DNA from: Whalleya microplaca
Lineage: Eukaryota; Ascomycota; Sordariomycetes; Xylariales; Xylariaceae
Direction of reading: 5' to 3'
Length of the DNA stretch: 64,000 bases
NCBI GenBank assembly: GCA_022497155.1
Contig: MU385748.1
Coordinates: 1 to 64,000 of the forward strand
In this document: one piece after another, positions 48,448 to 60,678 of the stretch
Position numbering within the stretch: the first letter of the stretch is position 1
How the letters are laid out: each line of letters opens with the position of its first letter
Translations under genes and position numbers: made by a program
The notes under the pieces: model-generated
The model's database searches: none
What the model was told of the DNA's origin: nothing
Seen by the model: the letters and a program-made list of their open reading frames with translations, nothing else

Positions 48448-49396
48448 TCATGGGCTGTTTAAGTAGCTGCATTGAAGCTTGTACATATAGGCCTAGGAGG
48501 AAGTACTAGATATGGGAACTAGGCGGAAGTGATGGCATTAGGATGAATCCCAACACTGCCGCATCTCACTGTCGCATATCAATGGAGTACTGTACCCCTG
48601 CTAGTGTCTACCATACTAGGTTTAAGCTAGGTGCTATTTAACTTCTTTTAGCTTTACGAGCGCCGAGTCATTGGGATCGTTGGAGAATTGAAGGCACCAG
48701 ACAGGGGGATCGGGGTAAATCTCTCAGGAATACCGATCGGCCGCTATTAATCAGCTTCTATTAATAGGGCTGAACTCTTACTGTTTCTAGTTAGCCCCAG
48801 ACGATGATACTGCACGAGCTGCAGTGAGTAATAAAGCGAGTTAGGTTCGATTCCTGACAGCGCTATATGGTTATTCGCTTTGTTAGCTCATCTACTGCGA
48901 GTAGAGCAGTACTTGATCTGGAGTTTATGGACAGACTATGTATACAGATAGTTGTGTCCACGTATCGATTGAGGTTCATATTAGTAAAAATGTGTCTATT
49001 GAGCGTAGATAATGTAGAAATGTAGAAGATTCAACTACAAGATATAGCATAAGTCCCAATCTAGCGTGTTGTGCGTATTACGCGGTAGTATCATGGCCAA
49101 AGCTACACATCTTGGTCTACTTGTAATGAATGCGTGGAGACGCACGAGCCACCTGCAGGTACCTAAGCTTAGCTCAGCGGAGCAGGAATATTTATTCTTC
49201 CGTCAGCACCCCGCTGTCCACAGGTCTTCGTCCTCTCGTGTGTCGTGTCAATTACCTAACTAAGCTCATGTAAATGTGTAAAGCTGCGACGCGCGCGATC
49301 TTGACAGACATCTCGAAAAAGCAAACGAAGGTGAAGCAACGCAACTAGGAGGTCACCGAGACGTCACATAGCAATCGGGAAACGATCGCGCTCAAC
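48448..49396. other. Intergenic, divergent promoters
   Basis: Between the esterase start and KSH1. No gene. A GGTTCGATTCC motif at 48844-48854 resembles a tRNA T-loop, but no cloverleaf surrounds it. Confidence 0.45.
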
Positions 49397-49715
49397 ATGG
49401 TACCTTCACCTTGGCGATCATCTTGGAGGATCTCTTGCTAATCCGAACGTTGCAGTCGGCTCTTTTCAACATCCAAGGACTCCTGCTTGTCCTCCTCCTG
49501 GCCGTATGCACTTCCGCCTACGTACATCAGATATTCCCCAGAATCCTCGACTCGAATAAGGATGGGTGCGTGACTCCATGCCTCAAGCAAAGGTCCTTGG
49601 CTCTAACATTGACAGATCGCTGGGTATCTTCTGGAAATTTGCGAGAATAGGCGAGCGACTAAGTCCGTACGTGAGCATAGCCTGTGTAGTAATGGCGGTG
49701 CAATTCCTTTTCTAG
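49397..49715 (+). CDS. KSH1: Kish (TMEM167-type) secretory pathway protein, 70 aa
   Basis: Kish proteins are small two-helix Golgi membrane proteins needed for early secretion; the yeast gene is essential. Exons are 49397-49399 (the ATG alone), 49456-49565 and 49616-49715. The product starts [20 protein letters not shown], continues [18 protein letters not shown] and [20 protein letters not shown], and ends [11 protein letters not shown]. This matches the family end to end, including the first helix, the conserved FP.ILD.NK loop, GIFWK.ARIGER.SPYV and the second helix. Length is normal (about 72 aa). Splice junctions are GT-AG and in phase. There is no long open frame, so ordinary gene calling can miss it. 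Confidence 0.93.
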
Positions 49716-52049
49716 GTGTCCATGCAGACAATCGCGCCAACGAGAGACGGAAAGCATGGATGCTGCTAGGATGAGCTCGCTAGAGATTTGGTACGGATGA
49801 TATACACTGTTATATGGGAGCCGCTTGAGCCCTTCATTGTTCGGATGGGCGAAGAATTATGAATGAAGATATGCGGCTTCAAACGAGGGGAATCCCTGGC
49901 GTCATCCACGAAGTCGAGACGATTATACCTTCTTTAATGGGTGCTGATTCAGTCAGCATCTGCGCGGTTTGAGTCCTGGACGGCTGTTAGGCACTGGCTC
50001 TGTTTATTCGTGAGCAGACATTGTGTATGTAGGTGGCTCTACATTCGAGTGGAACAGTTCAGTTCGTCAACCTTTGTTCCTACAGTCTCTGAGTTGACGA
50101 GTAAGAGTACTGACAATCTTGCCAGCCTCGTTATGAAGAATAATATAGCCGTATTAAGGAAAAGGCAGAACAAAATTTAGAGATATCGGGAGAAATAGAC
50201 ATGGATTCCAAGCCTCATAAAGAATAGACTCTTGAACCACATTGCGAGAAGATAATTCACCAACTACCTACCGTGTGTCTAATACCAAGCTTTCTAGCAC
50301 GATGAGGCAGGCAAGCTTAACACGTACAGTCTGTATGTGAGCCTCTTCTTTGATAGGCGTGAGAATGGAGAAACTATACATTGTAGTCCCTGACCTGACT
50401 ATCATCGAAACGTCGTCGAAACGTCGTCGGCAAACCTCTTAGGTCTACCCCCTGGGCATGCTTTCCGCTCCCTCGCCATCCATCGATTATCCCTTCATAT
50501 CGGCACTCCACCACAATTACGAGTCATCAACAGATTCCTCGCTATAATAATACCATGCCCTCTTTAAAGTAAATAGTAAGGTTACTCAGATGTGAGTATG
50601 TAGTTCATCGTCGGAACTTTCTTTGCTGACAAGCACCTTAGATTCTATGTTTTCGTATGATTATGTCTGGAGTTCAAACGCAGTCCCCGATAATCCGCCA
50701 CTAGGAAGTCATCACGTCATTTACGTTGTACGCTTAGAAGACATGTCTCGGTGTGCCTTTGACCGATGACTTTCTCATGGTATACGGGCCGCTAAGACGG
50801 CGGGTCAGAGATCCCGTCGGGTAGGGATGATATTCCATCGTATACTGTGTAATAATGTCTGCCTACCTACTTTGTAGATGTCTATTGATTGGAAAGAACA
50901 ATAACATCTTGTGGAGTCAGCATACCATTCAATATATTGGATACAGTTTCAACTACGTTACGACATTCGCGCAGGACATTTCATGCCACCTTCATCGGCA
51001 TCCTTACCGTGGCTGCGTGGTCGCCTTGAATTATGTAGCCCGACATCGGTACCAACTGTGATCGCCAGGGCCATCACAGGATTTATATATTTCTCTGGTA
51101 ACCTACGACAGCTCAGCGTTGAGTAATCAGCCCCTTCGTGTAGAAAGCTCCGCGAATGAAGCTACAAGGCTCCGATCTCAGGCGATGTGCAAGCGGAAGT
51201 AGCCGTTCACTATTGACCAATAGCAGCCGCGTACCATGTATTGTAGCCGTTGCCCGCGTCTTCTTGGTAGGGGAAATCAATCATTCTCACTATTTTACTG
51301 AGAAGTACTACCATCACTGTGCCCCTATTCTACATATCTCATGCCCAGGGTAGAAATAGGTGGCGTGCGAACTTGGGGCACGACAACACGTATGGGAAAC
51401 GCGCCTGTTCGCATTAGTCTTTTCGCTTATGTGCTACAACCTAGGTGCATCATGCAAGCCATGGATATGGGTTTCTACGTCGTATTCAAGTATACCCGAG
51501 AGCTCGTCGTGGCATGAGGTTCTGTGGGTCAGCACTTCGTTTGGGAAATGTAGTATTACATGTCTCTAGGATTCCATCACCAATGTCTGGCTCGCATTCA
51601 CTAGTCTTGCTGCCTCTCGGAAATTTATCAACTGGAAGCGAAAGCATCAAAATGGAACGTCTTCACCGATTGTCTTTGATTAGACTTACCTCCTCAGTCG
51701 GTATCTGCTTAGTCGCGATAAGCTGAATTGCCACGTTCCCAGTTACTTGGTACCTACCTTACTGCTACGAGACACGCCCATTTTGGTGTTTTAGACAGCC
51801 AAACATGCAGATATGCACAACTCGTAGCAATAGAAACAGAACTATGTATAGCAAGTTCAATGGAGAGCCATAAGTTTCGACAAACGCCGTCAAAGGGCGA
51901 GTTCAAGTTTCTTGATATCAGTATGTACTAATTAGTTGAATGTACAATTTACCACCTTTTCAATATACCCTGATCTATCCAGCAGATCTTTTCTATCCCG
52001 ATTACAATTTATTTTAGTTTTCAATAAAATTGTCCCCTTGAAATAGCTT
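49716..52049. other. About 2.3 kb intergenic, no convincing gene
   Basis: Only short open stretches without motifs. There is a short direct repeat, CGTCGTCGAAACGTCGTCGG, near 50410-50430. I see no RNA gene. Confidence 0.45.
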
Positions 52050-53955
52050 TCACTTCCGTGGCGCAGGAGTCAGCTTAACCATCAACTGTGGCTTCTTCCA
52101 AAGCTGGTACAGCCTGCTTTCCTTGACCCAATCCGTCTTATCAGCTAGAGTCCAGTCGAATGAATAGACTATCTTGGCAAGGGCGATGCGCATCTCAACC
52201 CAGGAGAGGTTGACGCCGATGCACATGCGTGGGCCGATTATGAAGGGCACACTATAGGGACGCTTGTTGCCCTCCAGCCAACGCGTCGGGTCGAACTCCC
52301 ACGGCCGCTCCACGTTGCGCGGATCGTGGTGGATCGTCCAAATATCCGCTGAGACGTAGGTACCCTCAGGCATGTATTGGCCGTCAACGGTCTCGCCGGC
52401 ACTGACACGCGGCGGTCCCATGGGGGATGGCGGCATGATACGTAGCGCCTCCTCTATCACAGCATTGAGATACGACATTTGAGATACCTTGTCGCCCGTG
52501 ATGTCTTCATACCGGTCAAAAGTACCGCGAACCTCCTCTTGGAGCCGCTTCGTGCAACGTGCGTTTTCAGGGACACCGAGAAAATACATCACGGATGCGA
52601 GCGTCTGGGCGGTCGTCTCAGCCCCGGCGGTGAGAAGTACCGTGGCTTGGTTGGCGAGCATACCCTCCTCCTTGTCTTTCTCGGTGCCGTACTGTAGGAT
52701 ATGCGAAAAGAAGTCCTCGGTCTTGTGTGAAGGGCCCACTGCGATATCTCGAGTTAGTAATCAAGATAACATAGTCTCGCAAATACTATAGGGGGTGCGG
52801 TCCAGCAGCTGTAATCACTCGACAACGTGCTATCACAAGATGAAACACCTCCCTGTGAAAAGGCCGGCTAGAATAGGTGACAGACTACTTACTTTCTATG
52901 CGCTTGCGTGTCTTCTCGAGTGTTAGAGCTCGGTGCTGCATCACACACTTTGTCGCATCCGCAGCCGCTTTTGACAGACGTGGCGCCCATTGCAGGATAG
53001 GTCCTACAATAGCCAGGCGATTCCTCAAGCTGAATAGACTTCCTCCGTAGTTGGCGCCCAAGAGTAGAGTCACCCAATAATTTGTCTTCGCGTCCCGGAC
53101 TGCGTGGAAAGGCTCGCCAAACGTAAGTTCCCCTATTCGCGGATTAGCAACTTGATATACTAGTTTGTAGGCAGGAGACAACCGACCAATGATGTCGAAG
53201 GTAAGCCATTCTAGCCAGTCCGTCATGTTCATGCTCTCGCCAGTAGAGGCGCCTAGACGGCGTAGTTGATCAACGAAAAGATCAGTGTGCTCATGAATGA
53301 CATGCTCCTGCGAGCGAAGAGCCGAGGCCCTGAACGCTGGCGCAAACCATTTGTGTTGTTTGGCATGCTTCTCGGGATCCATTTCGAACGCGATATTCGT
53401 TATTCCAATATCGTAGAATAGTTTCGACTTAGGAAACAGCTTCCGCGACTTGGTCTGTGGTCCGTAGATGTCCTTGAATGCCTGAACTGATGCAAAGGAT
53501 AGCTCGTTCGGCGCAATGCGCACAACATCGCCTGCTCATCACAACAGTGAGCTCGTTAGCCTAGTCTTCTTAAAACCCATGAGACCTAAACCCAGCTCCT
53601 TGCAAGAGTACATACCATACTTTTGGTGCAACTCGTTGATGATCAAGTGCCATCGCCCACTTGTGTATGTTTTTGCATACCAAAGCTGGAACGCCCAGTT
53701 CAGTGCTGCTCATATTTGGAGTACTTTACGCTGGACCGCGGATACGTACCTCGGTTATTGCTGCAAGTTTAGGTCCTGGATATTTGGCCAGAGGATGAAG
53801 TAGTAGCAAATATGCGCACCATCCTAACCAATATGTTAGACCCTACGAGTCAGCTGTCAGAATATTTTCGACTCTATCACTATCAGAAGAATCAAAGACC
53901 AACATACTAGCAGCGCTACAGCGCCGGCCAAGGTGCACGGCGTTAAACCGATCAT
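52050..53955 (-). CDS. Cytochrome P450 monooxygenase, 512 aa
   Basis: A microsomal heme-thiolate monooxygenase. Five exons join in phase: 53955-53908, 53842-53750, 53685-53616, 53531-52893 and 52738-52050. Exons 1-2 give the membrane helix and the proline-rich hinge KYPGPKLAAITE. Exon 3 reads GRWHLIINELHQKYG, followed by DVVRIAPNELSFAS. Next come the I-helix AGAETTAQT (oxygen activation), the K-helix EEALR (ExxR), FDPTRWL, and the heme loop FIIGPRMCIG with Cys ligand at about residue 456. All hallmark residues are intact. The class resembles fungal tailoring P450s of secondary metabolism, but I do not assign a CYP family. It stands 3.6 kb right of the esterase with KSH1 in between, so membership in that group is uncertain. 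Confidence 0.94.
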
Positions 53956-55823
53956 AACGACACTGGCTCGACACACTGACAGGGGAGTCTCTATTCACAT
54001 GCAAACCCAGCACGCTCTATTGGCGAAACAGAGAAAAAATAAGCACGACCATGCGGCGTCCGTGATTCTCTTATGTGTAATCGAATCAGGCCGTCCATAA
54101 TCAACGCCACTGATAGCTGACCCTCACGCCAAGGGTCAGGCTGCATGTGAGATGATAGTTACAGAAATGGTAATATTCTGATATGCTGTTAGTCCTCGTC
54201 TTGAAACGCTTGTACCGCGCTGTATGCATGTTGGTTGAACCGAACACAACGCTATATCCAGGCAAGGTTCCGGGGAGGATACCCGGCTCAGTGGATACCG
54301 GGGGATAGCGAACCGATTGCTGGGGTCGCCCAGCTTGTCACCTTAAACGGTAATTGATCTGCAATCTGCAGTAACTGGCAGATACTGGAGGTCAATGTGT
54401 CTGTGTGTCCTGAAAGTCAAGTACTGCGTAGTCTGGATGTACGCGTAAAGTTGAAGCCCCCAGAAACCAGGATAGAGTAAAAATTATTCGGCATTCTTTA
54501 GCCGCATTGTAACATTACGATCCTATTGGGGAGAAAATCAAATGAAGCAGCGCGAAGCTCGGCGCCGGGAGCCGGGAAACTGTGGAAATTTCACGCTCGC
54601 CTTTATTTATGTGTACGTGTCTGCGTGTACTTGATTGAACAACAGAGACTGATGCTCCACGTGCTAGGGGGGATAACAAGGATAAACCTAATCAATGGCA
54701 TCTCAAATCGGCAATAGGAGTAGCCCAATTAGTAATTCATAGACAGTATAGACAGGGCTGAAGACCGTTGTCCTAATAGAACTTTTGTTATATGGCTGAT
54801 GCGGTAGTTACCCTGTTCAGTGCTATTCATGACGATCACGGATGTCATTGCCCAATCTTTCTAGCGCTCGTGTCATTCACTTGCGATATCTATGCTGATA
54901 CTACATTTACCCTTGAGGGAATCAGCCGATCTAGAAGCTTCCGCCTACACGTATGTACTCCCACACCTACTACCTAGTATCGTGCAGCTCTTCGGAAAAA
55001 TGAACTCCAACCGGCCCTCTCAAGGTTGTTGTTGCCCCGTTGAGTAGTATAAGTACGTCTATTGCTTCTCATGCCTAGCGTAGGAGTTGACAATGTTTTG
55101 ATTTATTTTTATATGATGCCCCTTAACCATGTTCCCTCAACTTGCTCCCTACTTAAGTAACAATATCGCTGTGCATATTGTTATGCGATGGCGGCATCAT
55201 CCATCGCTGAATCCACAGGGTTGAACGATCTTATTGTGGTCAGACAATTTCGACATCTTCCGAGATGACCTGAACCTTATTCTTGACCCGCATCCTAGCT
55301 CCTAACCCTACGCTAATTGTTTGGCTGGTAAAGTTATTTTACAGTATTCCAAAGGCTTGGTGCGCAGGTGCGATATCAACAGCTCAAAGCTGCTACCTAG
55401 TTAGCCCTCGTTCTAGCGTCGATGATCGTACCCATATTCCAGTACTATAACAGGGGTATGTGGAGATATCGGAGAGAAATGTCTGTAATGTAGTATGCGC
55501 AAGAAGTTACCGAGGCAGCATCAGGCTAGTCCAACGGGCCGCGAATAACTGCTATTAGTTCCCGTTCATATGGTGGATACAGGGAATACCTAGGCCTTTA
55601 TAAAAATATTCTGGTATTCCATGTTGACTAATTTCGAAAAGTTTGATACAACACTGAGGAATATTGTTCCAGCATGTTATTGATTTTCAAGAATTGATCT
55701 AGCCACTAAACATCTTTGATGCATCGAATACTATAGTGTATAAATCAGACGAGCTTTACAGTACTTAGTCTTTATAACCATATATCAGTGTACTATATGT
55801 ATGAACAGGTAGTGTTATGTTTA
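53956..55823. other. Intergenic, no gene seen
   Basis: P450 promoter side followed by featureless sequence. No long frames on either strand and no RNA gene recognised. Confidence 0.45.
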
Positions 55824-56154
55824 CTTGCTATGGCTAATTCGCCTCGTCACGCCCAAGGGCGTTGCGCTTTAATTAGTAAAAAGCCCATGTAATATAAAAA
55901 ATTCCGATGTACATCCGCTACCACCTAAAATATTAATAGACAAATGTAGATTTGTTAGGCGTATATCTTCTTGTTTTAAATATGTGACAGTACGTAACAA
56001 AAGTACTTCGACTTATATAATAAGTTATACTGAATGTCAAGTCACTTTTATACTCCACTGATATACATCGGAATTTTTATATTACATGGGCTTTTTACTA
56101 GGTAGTTAAAGCGCAACGCCCTCTGGGCGTTGGAGGCGAATTAGCCATAGCAAG
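55824..56154. mobile_element. Tc1/mariner-type MITE with long inverted repeats
   Basis: 331 bp with inverted repeats of about 90 bp (55824-55911 and 56064-56154). The left end starts CTTGCTATGGCTAATTCGCC and the right end is its inverse. TA flanks both ends (55822-55823, 56155-56156), the target duplication of Tc1/mariner elements. It has no coding capacity. The repeats differ by a few indels and substitutions near CCCAAGGGCG/CCCTCTGGGC. Such an element can fold into a long hairpin when transcribed. Confidence 0.9.
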
Positions 56155-56156
56155 TA

Positions 56157-57490
56157 TATAGTCTGAGGGTTTCCGAGATTAACCATATATTCAGACATTA
56201 TTACTTTTCTTCTCGGCCCGTTTTACATAGGACACTCACAAGACTGCCTAGGCGGCGGCGAAAGCCTTGTACATATAGGTATTTCGCAGATTCGTCGATT
56301 TATGCAATAAGACCATCTAGTGGATACTTAATTGCCTAGGGTTCTCAGGAGCCACCCAGCGGCCGATTCTCGATGGGACGCTAAGATAACGTACCTTCAA
56401 CCCCCTATTTAATTAATGATGGTTTATCCCGACTCTTGTACTATATACTTACGTAAGCTTGGCCGATATGCAGAAGGATTACACAGTATAGGTATTGCAA
56501 GTCCACTCATCATTGAAGTTTTACATCAGGGGCATCTTGAACTGATATACAAATCATTATTGGTGACTCTTGAAAGTGGCGACAAACCATAAGATTCAAG
56601 TAGCTCATATTACCCTTCTTTGGCCTTCAATACATTAGTTGCATCCAGTTGCAGCTCCGTTCTTGCTCTGAGCAGGCAGCATTCATAGAAACTAGAAACT
56701 CTTAGACGCTGTAGATGCCAAGATCTCCCCATATCACACACGGTATAGTTTAGTCATTATCCCCTCTATCGAGACTCGAAACCAGTGGCGATGCATGGAT
56801 CCCTGGATCCCTCGTATTGCTGTCAACCTCCCCGGCTTCTACAAAATGGAATCATCCAAATGTGACACGTCAGGCGACCAGGTACTGTATGTACTATAAC
56901 AGAATTGTGATACTCCTCAGGCCCTATTTCCCCGAGAACTCATTTTGGTACTGTCAACCTACATACTGAACTGCGGGGAGATGTCCTTTGGACTGAAACT
57001 TTGTATAATACATCAAGCCACCCAAATTCTGGGTCGTATATTGGGCCTTTCGCCAATCATAGAATATCCTACAAAAGAATATTCCCTGAACTAACAGGGC
57101 TAGATGTATTGTACATCAGTTTAAGTTAAAAGCCGTCACAAAGCCACCTTGTCGCACTTATACTAGGGATGTAGAGATAGAGTTGCATCGGTTAATACCA
57201 TGATGCAGGAGATCGTGTGTGCTGCATTCTCTCCTGTCCCCGTGCGAACGAATAAGACTTGATAAGTTCTCATTGGGAAAGTGCCTCCACTTGCAACTAC
57301 CTAGGGCACCGTCTCCTTCACCAGTAGTTTGTTGATAGACTTATTGGCCTACCTTTTTAACATTTATTTCTCTTCTAACCCGCTTGAGGTCCATCTTAGC
57401 TGCCCAAGTGTTTGTCGGGCAAGTCCTGGATAACAAATCCAGAGCGGATTATCGACTCTCTCTGGTGCGTCTTTCGATCACGACCTGACA
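56157..57490. other. Intergenic, no gene seen
   Basis: Leads into the SAT4 gene at 57491. Only short open stretches. Confidence 0.45.
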
Positions 57491-58994
57491 ATGGCGGACG
57501 TTGCGCCAGACGGCACCATCTATATGGCCCCCGTGCCGCCTGGGTATACTCGCAACAGCGGCCTTTCGCTCAAACCTGCTCTAATCGCTTCCGGAACCGT
57601 TTTGACAATCCTAGCCTTGATTTCTGTGCTAATGCGGATATTTACCCGAACTATCGTTATTCGAAATGGCCTCTATTTTGACGATCGTGAGTTTTCACCT
57701 ATAGTTGATGCTTTGAAACGGCTCTGGAAAAAGCAAGGCACTGACTAGAGTCAATTAGTCCTGGTCTGCATTGCGATGACTATGTCTATCATTATGTATG
57801 GAGTAAATTTTCCTAGTAAGTTGTAGATGTTTGCTATTCCCAATCCGTTATCCCTATGGCTGACAGTTGTCTCCGGCAAGTGCAGGATACTGGCATTGGA
57901 CTTCACTTATGGGATGTCACGTTCGATATGTACAGCCCTGGTCTTGGAAAGGTGGGAGAATGTTTACTCATTACGAATTGGTATACTGACAGTTCTAGTA
58001 GTGGACTATTATCACGACGTGTTTCTATGCCTTGGGTATAACCTTCTCTAAGCTATCCATCCTGGCGTTTTATTTGCGATTATCTCCCGTCAAATGGTTC
58101 CGAATAGGAGTCTGGATACTGTTCGGGCTCGTCTCCGCTTATTCGGTTTCATACATATTTGCTATCATTTTTCGTTGCAGCCCAGTCGAGGCTGGTTGGG
58201 ATCTGACGGTTCAGGCCCTTCCCACGACGAAATGCTCAGATACATTATCTATTATGATGGTACTAAGCATAGCAAATATCTGCATGGACCTGATAACTCT
58301 GTTGTTGCCTATTCCAATCGTAATCCCTCTTCAGATGAGGATGGCACAGAAGATTTCAGTTTTCATGTTATTTACCACTGGCGCCTTGTGAGTACCTACT
58401 TCCATCTATACAAAGCATGGAGGAAGCTGACTCGATCACAGTGTCTGCGCCGTGGCAATTAGACGTACTATTCAAATGCAGGCTGTTGTTGGAACGCCAA
58501 CAGATTATACGTGGGATATTGTCGAGCAGTTTCATTGGTCGTATCTAGAGGTTGACCTAGGTATTATCTGTGCTTCTGTTCCAGCATTGAAGCCGCTCTT
58601 CAAGCGGTACCTAGCGCCCCTTTTCAGCTCGACACTTGGACGCAGCTCCCGCGATGCAGTCTCTGGGGCATCTAATCCTTACAACACGGTGATCAAGCGG
58701 AATGCACAACGCCGTGAGGCTCAGGGATATGAGCTCGGGTCGCGTGACGACAAATTCGGAAAAAACCCAAGCCCTGATGAGGATGAGACAAGGCTATGGA
58801 CCAAGGAGAACCAGGAGAGCTTTCAGGACAATAATACCACGGTCATCACGTCGAAAGCCCGAGATACTTCTAGCGACAGCGGCTCGGATATCCTTACACA
58901 AGGGCAAACGAGTACGGCCAACACTCTCAGGGGCGCTCCACGAGGTATCAATGTCAAAACAGAGACATCGATCCAGTACGGCTCTCGGAAATAA
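57491..58994 (+). CDS. SAT4/PTH11-type seven-helix membrane protein, 420 aa
   Basis: A fungal rhodopsin-like integral membrane protein without a CFEM domain. Exons 57491-57686, 57759-57815, 57881-57951, 58002-58387 and 58442-58994 join in phase. The order is GTVLTILALISVLMRIFTR (helix 1), VCIAMTMSIIMYGV (helix 2), GIGLHLWDVTFDM, ITFSKLSILAFYLRLSP (helix 4), FAIIFRCSPVEAGWD, ANICMDLITLLLPIPI, VCAVAIRRT, FHWSYLEVDLGIICASVPAL (helix 7) and a Ser/Thr-rich hydrophilic tail. These blocks are the SAT4 family hallmarks. Exon 3 uses an AAG acceptor. Exon 4 is preceded by two tandem acceptors (TAGTAG); use of the first would add an in-frame stop. Ligand and signalling role are unknown. Relatives act in host or surface sensing. 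Confidence 0.88.
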
Positions 58995-60183
58995 ATCGCG
59001 ACTTAATATACGGGCTTCGTTGGGAGAATACACCATGGGTTTTGCTCTGAGATATGGGGAGGGTGATTAACCACAATCCCTAGTCTTGGACATCGAGAAT
59101 ACATACCAAGTAATAGTGGCTGTTTTATCCGTATGTAATCTGGTAGGACCTGTGGGTATTTTCTCGAGGGCAAGAGATAGGCAACACATGTGTAAGATGG
59201 AGGAGTCAGTGGTGATATCTCGAAAAGGGCGGCTTTCTAAACCATTAGCAACGACCTGGAATTGAGGATCAATTACAAATTGGTGGTTGAAAATTTGGAT
59301 TCGTTCGTTGTTCAGTATTGCAAACACTCGCATGAGCTCATCCCATTTTGTAGTCTTCTGCTTCTACTATGCAAGTGCAGCAAGTGGTCTGTTGGAGCAT
59401 ACAAGAAATCCGTATCACACATTTGTGTCTCAAAAATGTGTTGGATGTATCGCTACGCTTGTTCAGGGTTCTACCTTCTTCAACTATGCTCTTGTCAATC
59501 CCGCAGCAGATCCCCTGTACACATATTAAGCCGATTTTGCCTCCTAAGCCAAATTCATCGTGGTGAATCAATAGGAGCTAGTAGGACTTCTATTTGTTAG
59601 CAGGCCCTCGGATAAAATATTTCCCATAGCCCCAGTAATAGTTCCTGACGAGCTATAGCTACAACAAGATTCAAACAACTCTGGCACAGGTAGTTGGCAA
59701 AAAACCAGACTCTTCAAATTTTGGAGTAATTCAGCTGTCTATAAAAAAACCAATTGCTATCACCATGATCTAAGAAAAAGAAAGTCAAAGGGCTACTTTG
59801 GAGCAGCTGTAGGGCTAATAGTTTTCTTATTAGTCCAAGAGCCTAGCTAGGAAGTAGTCAATATTGTGGCATATGCATTGCATATGTACATTCAGCGAAT
59901 GGAGAACAATCGGTTCATGCAAGAGGATGATATGATAATCAATCGGATCTGTGGATCCCTTACCAACTGCCATGCAGTGAACAGCTAACACATGGCTATT
60001 CCTGCGGCACAGCCAACATAGAAAAACTTGTGAAATCTCTGCTCCTTGAGTCTATTAGGAATGTTGAACCTTCGTAGCTACTGTGAACTCGAAGGCCATC
60101 CAAGTAAAATGAAGTTTCATGAGCGGTAACTCACTATTCCCATAATCTACGTAGTCACTCTATTATCGCAGGCCTTGTTCAAT
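58995..60183. other. Intergenic, no convincing gene
   Basis: Overlapping short frames at 59.26-59.6 kb have no family features. No RNA gene seen. Confidence 0.45.
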
Positions 60184-60678
60184 ATGTCTTCAGGCACAAT
60201 TCTACTCCGCGCCGCTCCTCTACTAGCATCTACTGCTTATCTCACGGGCACAACATGCGAGGAGGTTTACTTTCGTCCCTTTGGCTCCCCTAGATCCAGC
60301 TTACGGCCACAAGCCAACCGCCTCGTAGCCGCGCACTTTAACGCGATGTATAAACCCGCCGTATCCATCACTCTTACTCTCTATCCGCTCGCAATTGGGA
60401 CTGCTGTGGGAAACCTGGTGGTTGGAGGCATCAGCAGGCTTGGCTCGGGCTTCTACGCAGCTGGTCTTTGCTTCAGCCTCATGCACTTTGCTTTTGCGCC
60501 TCGGGATATGGCTCTGATGAGCACCATCACGGATCATCAGGCCGTCAACAGAGACAAGGGGAAAGATAACTGCACCGCGATTGCTGATTGGGTCCGATTG
60601 AACGTTACCCGTGGTCTCATTGCTGATTTACCCGGGTGGATTTGCTATTTCGTTGGCTTTATGGTATCAGTAGCCTAG
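60184..60678 (+). CDS. Small multi-pass membrane protein, 164 aa
   Basis: An ATG with A at -3 (TTCAATATG) opens a 164-codon frame with about four hydrophobic segments: ILLRAAPLLASTAYL, VSITLTLYPLAIGTAVGNLVV, GFYAAGLCFSLMHFAF and GLIADLPGWICYFVGFMV. The hydrophilic loop before the last helix has WVRLNVTRG. This shape resembles small fungal DUF1772-like/anthrone-oxygenase-type membrane proteins found near secondary-metabolite genes, but I cannot confirm the family. A TATCGCAG just upstream could be an intron acceptor, so an additional 5' exon is possible. Confidence 0.6.
   Translation: MSSGTILLRAAPLLASTAYLTGTTCEEVYFRPFGSPRSSLRPQANRLVAAHFNAMYKPAVSITLTLYPLAIGTAVGNLVVGGISRLGSGFYAAGLCFSLMHFAFAPRDMALMSTITDHQAVNRDKGKDNCTAIADWVRLNVTRGLIADLPGWICYFVGFMVSVA

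Noticed and set aside
48844..48854. GGTTCGATTCC, like a tRNA T-loop
   Set aside because: No acceptor, D or anticodon stems can be placed around it at tRNA spacing.
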